A stretch of DNA of 64,000 nucleotides from Ursus arctos (taxonomy: Eukaryota; Chordata; Mammalia; Carnivora; Ursidae). Each line of letters starts with the position of its first letter. The stretch's first letter is position 1. The DNA is taken from NCBI RefSeq assembly GCF_023065955.2, contig NW_026622952.1:31234313-31298312 (forward strand). Reading direction: 5' to 3'. Shown in pieces: positions 22,325 through 33,524 of this stretch. The notes beneath the pieces are model-generated. The model was not told where the DNA came from. It worked only from the letters and a program-made list of their open reading frames with translations, and searched no databases. The position numbers were made by a program, and so were the translations under genes.

Positions 22325-23265
22325 GAAATTAATGGATGTAGATAAAGAAATATTTTTAGGCAAATAATTTCTAAGCCGTATCTAACATTTATAGTGCTTT
22401 TGTATGATTTAAAATAGAAAAAACACACCATTTAGGCCAAAAATGACAAAGCTAACCCTTCCTCTGAGCTGATACTTCCCCTGCCTGGGGAGAGTGGGTT
22501 GATTGGAGATCATCCTTGTCCATCCTTGACTGGACAACAGTCTGTACATCCCTCTGCCTCCCATGGCTCCCATTTGCCCCAGACAGTTGCAGTTGCTATG
22601 TGCACATATAGCAGTTCATACTTTCCATTTCATAGAGATCACCATAATAATTCCCTGGATCATAACTCGATGATGCCAGGACTACTCATATCTTTTCTAC
22701 TATCATATCCCCACAAATATGACATATATTTGGGACATATATTGTTATTTACGATATTCATCTGGATTTGAGAAAAGCACATTAATGAGATCTCTGAGAA
22801 ACTCATTACCCATTACATCTGAATCACTGACTTTATTTGTTGTTTCAAATTTAATTCTATGTGTTGCTTCCTCAATATACCTGAAAATATAATTACATGA
22901 TTTATCATATGTTATCATTTATCAGGGTAAGACTTTTTTACATGTCTAGAGACAAATGCTTCAAATTTATTATGTCATGCACACATTTTATAATCAAAGT
23001 TAGTAAAGAAAACTAAATTTTTTTCCTTTTTAGGTGAGTGGTCTCCAAAATTGCATTTCCAAAACAAAATTACATTTTGCTTATTTTAGTAAAGTAACTG
23101 ATACTTACTTGATCCTAATCCTTTGTTTGTTCATATAAAATTCTACTCTTGGATTTTTGTTCCCTAAAGATTCTTTAGAACAAGTTATTTTTCACCATTG
23201 CTCTTCCCCAGTCTTCAGACCCATGTGTATAAAATTGTTTTCACTTTGTTACATTAGAATGCAGT
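22325..23265. other. Intergenic, nothing recognised
   Basis: A slightly more G+C-rich patch at 22440-22700 has a frame of 90 codons with no domain. The rest is A+T rich. No named repeat was recognised. Confidence 0.5.
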
Positions 23266-23805
23266 ATATTTTGCTGTGACACCTCCCGTGGAGCTGCAGC
23301 GTGATTGGGGAGAAGGACAAGGCACAGACAGGTTAGCTGCGAAGGAAAGTGTGGGTGCAGGGGATGACCGCAAAGCATGCTATTGCCCCAAACAGCTGCA
23401 ACCTCGTGTATTTATTGCCGATAAACAATCAAAGACAATCAAGGGGAGTCTTGTGATCTGTAGCACATCCTAGTGAATAGTACATCACGGAGAAGGTCAC
23501 AGGAGTAGATGATGTAACCTTAAGCGGGTGAGGCCTATTCTTAAACATGTTTCTATGGACTCTGTGGGCTATTGTCAAGAACAATCAGGTTTCAGTTGGG
23601 GCGGTGTTCCGCCCTTAGCAGACCAGGCATTTCTGGCCGCTCATTATCTGAGGGGGTTTCAGGAAGGGCAGTGTACCACCCTGAGCAAGCCAGGCATTCC
23701 CAAGTGCTCGTGCTCTGATGTTTACACTAAAGCCCGCAGGTCACAAACATGTTTTCCTATTATATCCTTAACATAAGCTCTTGGCTAGGGGCTGCTGCAA
23801 TATTT
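23266..23805 (-). mobile_element. Solo LTR, class II (betaretrovirus-like) type
   Basis: The element is 23272-23799, 528 bases, with TG...CA ends on the + strand (TGCTGTGACACC ... GGGGCTGCTGCA). It is bracketed by a perfect 6-bp direct repeat ATATTT at 23266-23271 and 23800-23805. A 6-bp duplication is typical of class II/ERVK-like integrases. The sequence is clearly richer in G+C than its surroundings. An AATAAA polyadenylation signal lies on the minus strand at 23416-23411, setting orientation. No internal retroviral sequence adjoins it, so it is a recombination-derived solo LTR. Reading frames inside it are fortuitous. Confidence 0.8.
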
Positions 23806-24095
23806 CCTATTTAAATTAATATATGCCTGTGTATATACACAAACTATTCATATATCAATTCACAAGTACTATCTCTTAACACTTAATTCTTTTATTCCCA
23901 ACTAAAAATTGTTGTGTAACTGAAACCAGTTCAATTCAGCTTGATATACCTTATTCTATAATATCCAATTTCAGAAATTTATTTTCCTGTATTTCTTTTT
24001 CCTGTCCAGTTTATCTTAAAATGGTTTTTCAGCTGATAGTTTTTCAGCCCACCCCATTATTTTCTGTCTTTTTTCCCCTTAGCTTACTCTTACCA
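23806..24095. other. Intergenic, nothing recognised
   Basis: A+T-rich sequence between a solo LTR and a SINE. No gene or named repeat. Confidence 0.5.
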
Positions 24096-24097
24096 AG

Positions 24098-24311
24098 AAT
24101 AAGATCCTTTGGGGCGCCTGGGTGGCACAGCAGTTAAGCATCTGCCTTAGGCTCAGGGCGTGATCCTGGCGTTATGGGATCGAGCCCCACATCAGCCTCC
24201 TCCCCTATGAGCCTGCTTCTTCCTCTCCCACTCCCCCTGCTTGTGTTCCCTCTCTCGCTGGCTGTCTCTATCTCTGTCAAATAAATAAATTAAAAAAAAA
24301 TAAGATCCTTT
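24098..24311 (+). mobile_element. Young CAN-SINE with 13-bp target duplication
   Basis: The SINE (24111-24298) begins GGGGCGCCTGGGTGGCACAGC, contains CTCTCGCTGGCTGTCTCT and ends TCAAATAAATAAATT plus A run. Direct repeats aataagatccttt lie at 24098-24110 and 24299-24311. It is close in sequence to the copies at 59749 and 61316. Confidence 0.97.
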
Positions 24312-24409
24312 ACTATTAAAATTCATTGTCCAAATATCTTTAACCCCACAAATATTCAATTTATTTAGCCTATTTCATCTTCCCAAATCTCTACTCTAGA
24401 CTAAAAATA

Positions 24410-24560
24410 AAAGGGGGTAGGAGGGATGGGGTGGCTGGGTGATGGACACTGGGTAGGGTATGTGTTGTGGTGAGTGTTGTGTATTGTATAAGACCGATGA
24501 ATCACAGATCTGTACCCCTGAAAAAATACTACATTATATGTTAATAATAATTAAAAAAGA
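24410..24560 (+). mobile_element. L1 LINE 3' end fragment, sense
   Basis: Blocks ggctgggtgatggacactgg, gtgttgtgtattgtataag, gatgaatcacagatctgta and ctacattatatgttaataa match the terminal 3' UTR of carnivore L1, followed by an A-rich tail. It is a severely 5'-truncated insertion of about 150 bases. Confidence 0.75.
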
Positions 24561-24564
24561 GTAA

Positions 24565-26925
24565 AGCATTTATGCCTAATTTAAGCATTTTGCTGCACAG
24601 GATCATAAAAATCACTAAAAAAACAGTTCAGATCAGCAGAAAGTGTTAAAAACCTGCAGTTCAGTGAGTCTCAGCCGTCTCTCTCATGTTTCATGTGTAC
24701 TTTCCAGTAAAAGAGCATGCCATTTGTCATGTCATATCTACACATCAAGCTCCACATGTTCTTCAGCAAGGGGGTACCACATACTTGAATTAATAAAATA
24801 CCTACGTAATTGAGTGAGTCAATGAATGGATGAATATTAGTTAGCAAAATGATCCCGTGCATTTGTTTATCTTTATTAAGCTTTTATTAGTATATGAACC
24901 ATGAAATTCTGCTTATTTTTCTAATTTCTCAATTTCCTCTTTATTAGAAAGACTTTATAAAAGCTCATAAATCCAGATGCATACTTTCTTTTTATTTTTT
25001 CTTCTGTAAATCTGTCTTTCCTTTATATACTGTTTTCATTAGTATTGTCTCTTTTCTCCTTGGCATTTTTTTTTTCTTTCTGGTTTTATTTTGCATTATT
25101 TCTTTTATTCTTTCTTGATAGCATTTAGCCTTTTAGCCTTTTAAAAACCTCAGTGCACAGAGAGATGTTCCTAGAGCTCTTTAACCTTATCTTTTAGCAG
25201 AGAGACTAGCTTGCATTTATAGCATACATAATTTGTGACTACCTGAGGCAAAAGACAAACTTAGCATATACCCTGCAGGTTCCTGAAATAGTTCCCTTGG
25301 TGTCCACACTTTTTCAAGTTAAGCTCAAGTCCTCTGTGACTCTGTGCTCTGTCAAGTCACACTGAAAGTTTGTTATGCCTATTTGCTGGTACTTATGATC
25401 TCAAGGGTGCTACTGACTTTAAGATTGGCTGTCCACTCTAACCTCCTGATGTAACTATCTGATAACTTGTTCATTCCTGCTAGTTATCAGTAATTTGTGC
25501 CTAATAGATGTCTAGCATCTTCAACAAAAGCTATGTTATTTAATTTATATCCTTGAAAAACATTCCAATCCATAAACTAACTCTCACCTATTTTGTAACT
25601 TACATATACTCAAGCTCAGAAGTGATTTGTGTGTGTATATTATGCTATGTAACCTTGTAATTAAGCACACTGAAACATACATACCTGTCCAAATAAGATA
25701 CTTAAACTAGTTCATGACTTATTGAAGAAAGGTAAAATGGAAAGAACGATATGCTGTCTTTCTCCCACTAATGACTCTTATTTAATGTTGTTTGTATTTA
25801 ATATACAGGTATTTTGATAATACTCCACATATTCAATAAAGAATGTCCAAAGCACTTTTAGCGGTACTCAGGTAACATCAACATATTTTGTTTAAAAATG
25901 AAACCTAGAGCCCAGAAGCTATCATGGGCAGTCCATAAATATTTCTAAAAAATTCATAAAATTGAAAGATTCAATTTGAAAATCTATCTTGATAGTGATA
26001 TTTCTAATTCTTTAACGTTATAGTTATTCTTCTTGTGTGCACACACACACACACACACACCGATTTTTTTATTGATTAAATTCAAAAGAAAATTGTCTAT
26101 ATACATGTGTGTATATATATGTATATAATATGATATGTATGAATTGATATCTGCTCTTTTGATTACAAAGCTATAATTTTATTTGAAAAATTACTGACTT
26201 TTTCTATGAAATGTGAAAAAGTAAAACAAAGTATAGTAACTTTCAAAGAAAGATGTCAGCATAACATTTGTGCCTTCATAATTCTGTTCCACATATCATG
26301 GGGTCAAAGCACATACTGAAAGGATAAAACCACACCTTTAAAGTTTTCTATATCAAATGCATGAGAAAGAAAATCATCCCTTCTACCATAAAATTTCAAC
26401 TTAGTTATTCACAGTATACCACCTTCAAAGACCAACTTGGAAAGGAAATTTTGGTGAATAATTTATAAGTCAAAGGTAAAGCCAAGGGTGCAATCCAATA
26501 TATATATATGGTCTGAGAGCACATAGAATTCAGACAACATATCAAAGTATGAAGAAAACCAAATAAAACAAACCAAAGTTTACATTTACATGAAAATAAA
26601 AACTGCCTTTAAAAAATAGCTAGGTCATAAATACACCAAAAGTATAATACTGTGAAGAACCATAAACTAGTTTAAAAGCTTTGAAAGATACATCTATATA
26701 TCTATATATTTATATAAACTAAACATGTCTTTGAACATCTAAGTCTTAATATTTTCCCTGATAATATCTTGGGCTGTTCAAATAGAAAAAAAGAATAAAA
26801 TAAACGTTTTTCTTTTTAAAATGTTAAACCTTTTTTTATTATTTTTCAATTTTTTGAGCCTTCTCTGGTCCATACAGCTTATTCACATATCCATACTCAA
26901 TCCTTTGTCCATAGTTATATTTGTT
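24565..26925. other. Intergenic; AC repeat; unnamed repeat copy
   Basis: A GT/AC microsatellite lies at 26035-26061. The stretch 25290-25400 resembles 30000-30060 (shared forms of gactctgtgctctgtcaagtcaca), suggesting an old dispersed repeat I cannot name. The remainder is A+T rich, with no gene seen. Confidence 0.5.
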
Positions 26926-26931
26926 TGTTTT

Positions 26932-27292
26932 ATAAACCACTTTAATGAGGTATGATTGATACACAACTAGCTGTGCATATTTAATGTACATAACTCAAGA
27001 AGTCTGGAGCCCATGAAAGCATAACCACAATCTATGCCATAAAGATATCTATCTCCTCCAAAAGTTTCTTGTCCTCTTCATTTATTATTTTTCTTTTGGT
27101 GATAAGACACAACATAAGATCTAGCCTTCTTAGTAAATTTTTAATTATGCAATACAGTATTATTAACTATAGGCACTATGCTATAGGCAATCTCTCTAGG
27201 ATTTATATAACTTGTGTAACTGAAACTTGGTACCCTTTGAAAAATACCTCCCTGTTTCTACTGCCCATTTCTTATTTCAATTTGTTGAGCTT
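26932..27292 (-). mobile_element. L1 LINE 3' UTR fragment (L1M type), antisense
   Basis: Antisense L1M 3' end: aatgaggtatgattgataca, tgcatatttaatgtacataa, accacaatctatgccataaa, caaaagtttcttgtcctctt, actataggcactatg and gtaactgaaacttggtaccc. It is moderately diverged, hence older than the carnivore-specific L1 tails elsewhere in the window. Confidence 0.8.
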
Positions 27293-27400
27293 TGAAATAT
27301 GAGGACTCTCTTCATAGGAAAATTGCAAAACTGAAGAACAATATACTTACTACCCAGTGTACTTTGTTTGCATTGAATCTTCAACAATATATGATAAAAC

Positions 27401-27436
27401 TGTATTAGGGGTATCATATCCAGAGAAACAGAACCA

Positions 27437-27494
<58 letters not shown>

Positions 27495-27845
27495 ATACAG
27501 AGAGAGAGAGAGAGATTGATTTTAAGGTAGTAGCTTGCATGATTGTCGAGCACCTGAAATCTGCAGGCTGGAAATTCTGGCGGGAGTTGATGTTGTAGTT
27601 GAGTCTGAAGGCAGTCTGTGGGCAGAATTCTGTCCTCTTCGAGAAACCTCAATCTTGGCTCTTAAGATGTTCAACTGATTGTATGAGGCCCACCCATATT
27701 ATGGAGGATAATCTGCTTTACTCAGATTCTACAGATATAGGTTAATCACATCTGAAAAATACCTTCCTTCAGAATCTAAACTGATGCTTGATCAAATAAC
27801 TGGTTACCATAGCCAAGCCAAGTGACACAAAAATTAGGCTTCACA
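27401..27845 (-). mobile_element. Solo MLT2-like (ERVL) LTR
   Basis: The + strand begins tgtattaggggtatcat then ccagagaaacagaacc, the reverse complement of the MLT2 LTR end. It continues with a TA tract (27437-27485), an AC/AG tract, gaaatctgcaggctgg, gaggcccacccatatt, ctttactcagattctac and ends aggcttcaca. No ERVL internal sequence adjoins it, so it is a solo LTR. It belongs to the same broad family as the LTR at 10015-10661 but is in opposite orientation. Confidence 0.8.
27437..27516. repeat. TA / CA / GA compound microsatellite
   Basis: About 24 TA units are followed by short ACACAC and ACATACATAC units and a GAGAGA run, inside the solo LTR. Confidence 0.95.
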
Positions 27846-27894
27846 ACTTGTTGAACAATAAAAGGCGATTATTAGGCTCAAATCAGATAACAAA

Positions 27895-27965
27895 GGCTTA
27901 GGCAGACACAGCACAGTGCCTGACACATAGCAGTCTTTCTATTATTGCTGTGTGCTGCTGCTGTT
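27895..27965. repeat. L2 or MIR end fragment
   Basis: The phrase cagcacagtgcctgacacat matches the 'cacagtgcctggcacatagtagg' core found both in L2 3' ends and in antisense MIR. The piece is too short to decide. A CTG-rich stretch follows. Confidence 0.4.
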
Positions 27966-28179
27966 ACTAATACCATTACAACTCATACCTCTCCTCACAC
28001 TACTCATGCTACTATTACTATTACTAACGACAATACGTCTTAATGCACACCTACTCATTTCCTGAGGTTTGCTAGCACATAATTATTCACAGTTAGTCAA
28101 TAGCTGCCACACTAATCCATTCAAACTCCTGAAAGCTTAATCAACTCAAGTTATGCATTCTTTGGAAAAGCTAACCCAG

Positions 28180-28340
28180 GAGTCTTGGTGATTAATAGTT
28201 TTAGCTTTAAATTTTGGAGTATAAGATTGAGCAAATTAAGTTTTCCAAGCCTCCATTCCCCATCTGTAAATCAGGACAATACAATTGATCTCAGACATTT
28301 ATTGCATACCGTTTTGAAGCTCCGTAAGATTATCTTGCTC
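28180..28340 (-). repeat. MIR fragment, antisense
   Basis: Blocks gattgagcaaattaagtttt, caagcctccattccccatct and gtaaatcaggacaat are the antisense MIR core ('caagttacttaacctctctgtgcctcagtttcctcatctgtaaaatggg'). Confidence 0.55.
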
Positions 28341-28399
28341 AGCTCCAGGGGTGTATTTATTCATCTTTCTACTAGTCTTATACTCCATGTTATAGAGTA

Positions 28400-29465
28400 A
28401 GCATCTTAATGGTTAGAAATCTTATCCTATGTGTATTTCAGTCCTCTTCCATGTCCTCCTTCATGCTTGACAAAGTGTAGGAGGCACTAAACTATAAGAT
28501 AACAAACGGTTATAATTAATTAATTAAATAATTATACATTCAAAGATATATATAATTAATACGTATTACTTTTTTGAGATTCATAGTAAAGAAGGCAGTG
28601 GATGGAGGAATAGACCATTGAGAATATAAAATGAGGAATGGAGATCAGTACAGCCCATGAAGTAAGCAACAAGACTCAGATGTCAGAAATCCATGACAGT
28701 AGGAGACTAGGACACACAATGCTAAATCTATAACCATTTTGCCCTGGAACACCACTAAACATTATATTGGGCCTACTTGTCTCACAGATGTACTTAGTGA
28801 TATATTAATTTCTAAAATAGAATGATCTGCACTAACAAAGCCCTGGGCAAATTTAAAGTGCTAATACATTTGGAAGGAGGGCATTCTCAGGGCACAGAGT
28901 AAGGGAAAATAGAATCAAACAGGGATGGGGATAACACATGGGAGGCAGTGCCCTCCCTCAGAGAAAGACATAGAGATTATACAGTGACATGTTTGCTCTC
29001 AGGACAGAATTCAAATGGTCCTCTCTCCCTGCGTCCCATTTAGGATGGGGGAAAAAATCTCAGATTTGAAAATAAAATTTACAATGATATTTTTACACAG
29101 AAATAACACATCTCTACTTCTAATAACTTTTAGATGAAAGAAAGATACTGTATATCTGTAACTATTTAAGTGAAAAGTTTTAACATGAAGAAACCCATAC
29201 AGTTTTTTTAAATAATTTTAAAATATTTTTAAATTTTAAAATAATTTTAACATAATTCAACATAGTCCAACAGATACATAGTAGATTCTCCATAAAATTT
29301 AGCCTGAATTTAACCATTTCTCGTGGACATTGCTTTTGTCGTTAAGCTGCAGCTATAACAGGTAAGCAGGCTAAAATTGTAGGCAATTACTCCTTAAAAA
29401 GATTAAGATCCTTCCCAACATTTTTTAAATCAAGTTTAGTACATTCACTGAAGTGTTTGTAAACA
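28400..29465. other. Intergenic, nothing recognised
   Basis: A+T-rich sequence with TTAATTAATTAA-type runs near 28515-28570 and TTTTAAAATA near 29210-29260. No gene or named repeat seen. Confidence 0.5.
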
Positions 29466-29469
29466 ACCT

Positions 29470-29950
29470 CTTTGTTTACTTATTCATTTAGCAAGTATTT
29501 ACTGAGTATCTAATACGTGCTGAAAACTCTATTACACACCAAAAACATAGAAGTAAATAAAACAGAACACTCCCTACCTTCTGAAGCTTATGTTCTGTCA
29601 GAGAAAAGCAACCACAATCACAAAATTAATAAAATTAAATGAGAAAACAAAAACGTTGAGTCAATGGGTAGTTATGTGGGTGGGTTGAAAAAGATTTAGT
29701 GCTACGTAACATAGGCTATTTAAGGAAAAAAAAATACTTAGGAAATGATACTTGAAACATTCTCTGAAGGATGAAAGAAATTCCTGTGTCTGAGGACAAG
29801 CAATCTGGGAGAGAACACTAAGAGAAAAGGCTCTGGAGACTAAAAGAAGACCAGAGTGGTTTCAAGAGTGAACTTCAAAGGCAGGGAATAAGATGAAGCT
29901 GGAAAGCAGGCTGAAGAACCAGATCATATACAGAAATATGCATTGCAGGC
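29470..29950 (-). repeat. L2 LINE fragment, antisense
   Basis: Starts with attcatttagcaagtattta then ctgagtatctaatacgtgct, the antisense L2 3' end, then accttctgaagcttatgttc. It continues through ggatgaaagaaattcctgtg and agagaaaaggctctgga, the further-upstream L2 blocks. About 480 bases of ordered similarity make this one of the better L2 calls in the window. Confidence 0.7.
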
Positions 29951-29954
29951 AAGA

Positions 29955-30300
29955 GCTGGCTCCTACAGTCTCCTTTTGGCCCCTGCGTGCCAACTGTGCA
30001 TATCTCTTTGCAACTCTGTGTTCAGTGAAGTCACATTAGCTGCTTGAAACCGGCCATGGCGGGCATATTTACACGGTGAAATCTGTAAAGGTACAATTCA
30101 CTGACAACGTCTCTCTCCTAGGTTCCCCACCACTGCAGAAATAGAAAAAGCAGTCTACCAATGTCTCTGTCTGGTAACTCTTCCTCCAAAGCAAAGGCAT
30201 GTGTGCCTTTTTTGATATTGTTGCTGGCCAAGATGTAAACTATTTCGAGCAGTACAATGGAGGAAATCTTGCCAGCCAGCTGCAGAGCTCAGACTTCTCC
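29955..30300. repeat. Unnamed interspersed repeat (tentative)
   Basis: The segment tttgcaactctgtgttcagt, gaagtcacattagctgcttg and aaaccggccatggcggg has the look of an old dispersed mammalian element and is similar to 25290-25400. I cannot name the family. No coding potential. Confidence 0.4.
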
Positions 30301-30537
30301 AACAGCTTGTTTTTTTGTTTTTTGTTTTTTGTTTTTTAAGATTTTATTTATTTATTTGACAGAGAGAGACAGCCAGCGAGAGAGGGAAAACAAGCAGGGG
30401 GAGTGGGAGAGGAAGAAGCAGGCTCCCAGCAGAGGAGCCTGATGTGGGGCTCGATCCCAGAATGCCAGGATCACGCCCTGAGCCAAAGGCAGACGCTTAA
30501 GGACTGCGCCACCCAGGCGCCCCAAATGGCTTGTTTT
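30301..30537 (-). mobile_element. Young CAN-SINE, minus strand
   Basis: The SINE (about 30312-30523) reads on the + strand from (GTTTTTT)n through aagattttatttatttatttg and cagccagcgagagaggg to gccacccaggcgcccc. The tail is a variant GTTTTTT repeat rather than plain T. Probable imperfect target duplication: cagcttgtttt near 30303 and tggcttgtttt near 30527. Confidence 0.95.
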
Positions 30538-30539
30538 AT

Positions 30540-30886
30540 TTCAGTTTTTACTTGCAGGTTAATGTAAGATGATGAACTCCTTGATGGAGTATTCGGGACT
30601 GTTCTACCATCAGTTGTTTTGCATTGTGGTTATCAACTTTCCTCAGTTCAAAAGTAGGCAGGTAATAGAAAATAGTGGGTTCACAACATTTGACCTCAAC
30701 TGGTCTTTCTCTTATTTTGTACATTTTTCAGCAGTGAAACCAAACTGGGTCTTCAGCTGTATCCCCTTTCCTTGCAAGGAAAGAGCCTTTACATAACAGC
30801 ACACATATTTTGGGTTTTCCTGATTGAGACTTTTTATCCTCTCGTATTATTTCTGCAATACTTCGTAAATGTATTTATTTTTTATT

Positions 30887-30921
<35 letters not shown>

Positions 30922-30985
30922 TTTTACTATTCAGGTCAAAGTTTTCATACTACACTTATTTGTCAAATAAAGACTCTCACATTTT
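30540..30985. repeat. Intergenic with TTTA repeat
   Basis: A (TTTA)n tract lies at about 30863-30926. The sequence before it has a 75-codon frame without motif, and no gene is supported. Confidence 0.6.
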
Positions 30986-30990
30986 AAAAG

Positions 30991-31500
30991 CTTTTTTTCT
31001 TTTTAAACTGTTGCTGTCTTATGGACACAAGTTTATTACAGGGGGCCAGAGTCAGAGTGGGTACAAGTTGCAAGTTGGGAGGAGGGGACATGACCAACAC
31101 TGCCAGCCTGAGGCCAATAAGACTGGAGACCACAGGGGCCACAACCAGTAGGCTATTGGGTCAGTGAGCAAGCAGATGGGCTGTTCTTTGCCCTAAAGTA
31201 TTTGTGACTAGGGCATGTTGGAGAGTTTAAGAGGCTGTGGAAGGCATAGGAACATGGTTCTAGTTGCAGCTGGTGGGGGGCAGGTAGGACAATGAGGAAT
31301 CCCCTACCCCAGGGGTCTTCAACCATTGAAGGACAAGCCACTCACAGCATCGGTGGCTCATGGTGACCTGGAAGCCCATCCATGCCCATAGCTTGTCCTT
31401 CTGGTGTAGGAAGTCTGCCACCCAACGATGCCAGTCTTTTCTCAAGGCCCACAGAAAAATCACACATTTGGGGTCCTCCAGTTCCTCTTCCTAATATTTT
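30991..31500 (-). pseudogene. Probable processed pseudogene, parent not recognised
   Basis: Read on the minus strand, this G+C-richer block ends with an AATAAA signal at 31037-31032 followed about 26 bases later by an A-rich tail (31005-30991). That is the layout of a retrotransposed polyadenylated mRNA. Upstream, a 67-codon open stretch (31463-31260) includes KDWHRWVADFLHQK and AWMGFQVTMSHR, rich in Trp and unlike random translation of A+T-rich DNA. Other frames remain open nearby, suggesting frameshifts. The 5' limit is uncertain, perhaps as far as 31620. I do not recognise the parent gene, so the coding origin is inference. An unrecognised repeat is the main alternative. Confidence 0.5.
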
Positions 31501-31954
31501 AGAATTAAGGAATCAGTGCTTCTTTCTGCCACCTTTCTTTAGAATCATCATGACCAAAGGTGCTGAAATTCTCTGTTTATCTCTGGATTTCTCTGAGAAT
31601 GAGTGCTAGGGAAAGAGGTGTCAGTCACCGTGCTTTCCTATTTGGACAAACATGATCGTGACCATGATATAGCTGTTAACACAGAGAGACTTCCAGATGC
31701 AAAGTATAAGTAAACCAGTGATGATTGAATGTCAATATAATAAAACACATGCACTTTCTTTTCAGTAAAATGAACAAGTAGGTCTTCCAGAGAAATAAAA
31801 GGGAAAAGGAGCTCCTAATTAGATGTTGTACTATGCTATATTTGTTTGTTACATCTGGCGAGAACTGGCAAGAACAACTAATCTCAGTTAGTTTAATATT
31901 TATTTTTGAGTGGATACATAGGTATTTAATTGAGTGTGGCCTTTGTAATATCAA

Positions 31955-32140
31955 CTTGAGTTCCAGTGCAACTTATGATATTTACTAGCTGAGTGTACTT
32001 TGGCATTTTGCAATACTTCTCCTAAGTTCAGTTTGCTCATCTGAACTAGACATTACTATCTGCTTCACAGAGTTCATAAAGTACTTAAGACAGTTGCACA
32101 CATGAAAAATTTAGCACATTATCTGGCACAAAGTAGGACA
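31955..32140 (-). repeat. MIR fragment, antisense
   Basis: Blocks tttactagctgagtgtactt, ctaagttcagtttgctcatc and aaatttagcacattatctgg follow the antisense MIR order ('ctagctgtgtgacctt...cctcagtttcctcatctg...cctggcac'). Confidence 0.65.
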
Positions 32141-32149
32141 GGATGGTAC

Positions 32150-32350
32150 AGACTAAAGAGACTAGACTTCAGAATTTGATAGACTTTGCATTTTCTGTCC
32201 TTACCAGCAGTTTAACTACAGTAGATTTTAAAACTTCTGGTATCCTCAGTTTTCTCTGATCTTAAATGGGGCTAACAACACCTTGCAGGATTGTTGTAAA
32301 GGGTAAAATGTAATCATATATTTTGTACAGTGTTGTGTGCATAATTAGGA
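32150..32350 (-). repeat. MIR fragment, antisense, second copy
   Basis: Blocks ccttaccagcagtttaacta, tcctcagttttctctgatct, aaatggggctaacaacacct and gcaggattgttgtaaaggg give a second antisense MIR directly after the first, same orientation. Independent insertions or a duplicated unit are both possible. Confidence 0.65.
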
Positions 32351-32354
32351 AGTA

Positions 32355-33235
32355 GATGGCGGACTTGATTATCATCAGGGCCATCATTCAAAATTCATTT
32401 GCAAATTAATTTTGGAGCAAAGGCAAATATAAACTATATCAGATCAATGTTAAACAAAAAACTGGCAATAATCATAAATACCAGGATTTTAATTTTTGAT
32501 GCATTTCTTCTACATGTTTGTTTTCTGCACCATTCAAATTTAGATTTAAAAACTGTTGCAGAAACTCAAGTCTCAAGGAAAGAAGGGTATACTAATTGGT
32601 GAGTTTCTTTGCCAAAAACACAACCCACTAGTTCCTCCTTGATACAAACTTCTGCTTCTGTGTTGATATTTTGTTTAAAAAAAAAAAATGTTACATGGAC
32701 TGAGACTGGACTGTTTGAAGGATCAGAATTCCTGAAAATCTGCAGAGTGGAAGATGATGTGATGGATTCCCCTTTTGGCTCTTGAGTTAGTTTCTAGAGC
32801 TTTCTTTTTTGAGCACCACTTTCATAGAAAATAAAAGCCTTTTGGAGTTTTGCCAAAGCTCATTTTAGCTGCATTCAGAAAATGTATTTGGCCTGATAAA
32901 CTAAGTCTATTTTTAAAAGGTATTTTGTATTTACTTATTAAATAAAGGGTTCAAGTTTTCTTTTATTGGTGCCTATTTGTGCCCTTTCTCTATGCTAGAA
33001 AATTGTCAAGATTCTGTTCACAGGGGCTCATTTATGTCCTTGAAAGTTGTAGTTATTGCACATGAGGAAATATGTCCACTCTGAATTTACCATTAACACA
33101 TTAAATAGCCGTGTAATTTCTATGCTTCCAACTATGAACTGATGAGAATTCTCAGTTCAGAGTTTGCTTCTTTGTTTTGTTTATTGATTTCTTCAGGCCT
33201 AGATTTAGAGTCTCTTCATGGTTTCCACATCCAGG
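32355..33235. other. Intergenic, nothing recognised
   Basis: A+T-rich, with no gene, RNA or repeat that I can support. Confidence 0.5.
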
Positions 33236-33237
33236 CT

Positions 33238-33520
33238 TTTTATTTTTTTATTTTTATTTTTATTATGTTATGTTAGTCACCATACGGTACATTATTAGTT
33301 TTTTGATGTAGTGTTTCATGATTCATTGTTTGCATATAACACCCAGTGCTCCATGCAATATGTGCCCTCCTTAATACCCATCACCAGGCTAGCCCATCCT
33401 CCCACCCCTCTCCCCTCCGAAACCCTCAGTTTGTTTCCCATAGTCCATAGTCTCTCATGGTTCATTCCCCCTTCTCTTTACCCCCCCCCCTTCATTCTTC
33501 CCTTCCTTCTCCTACTGATG
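33238..33520 (-). mobile_element. L1 LINE 3' UTR (carnivore-specific), antisense
   Basis: Begins with a T/A-rich tail and tattatgttatgttagtcac, then gatgtagtgtttcatgattc, acacccagtgctccatgc and ctccttaatacccatcacc, with a C run at 33481-33490. This is the terminal L1 3' UTR of the younger carnivore type, truncated before ORF2. It is less diverged than most other L1 here. Confidence 0.88.
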
Positions 33521-33524
33521 CTTT

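Noticed and set aside
22135..22431. 98-codon Ile/Tyr-rich minus frame
   Set aside because: Translation of TA and CA simple repeats.
23276..23776. Two + strand frames in G+C-richer DNA
   Set aside because: Both lie inside a solo LTR defined by ends and a 6-bp target duplication, antisense to its transcription.
24111..24180. tRNA-like promoter boxes
   Set aside because: A and B boxes belong to the tRNA-derived head of CAN-SINEs. There is no complete tRNA gene.
27350..27652. 100-codon minus-strand frame
   Set aside because: Falls in the solo MLT2-like LTR and its TA microsatellite.
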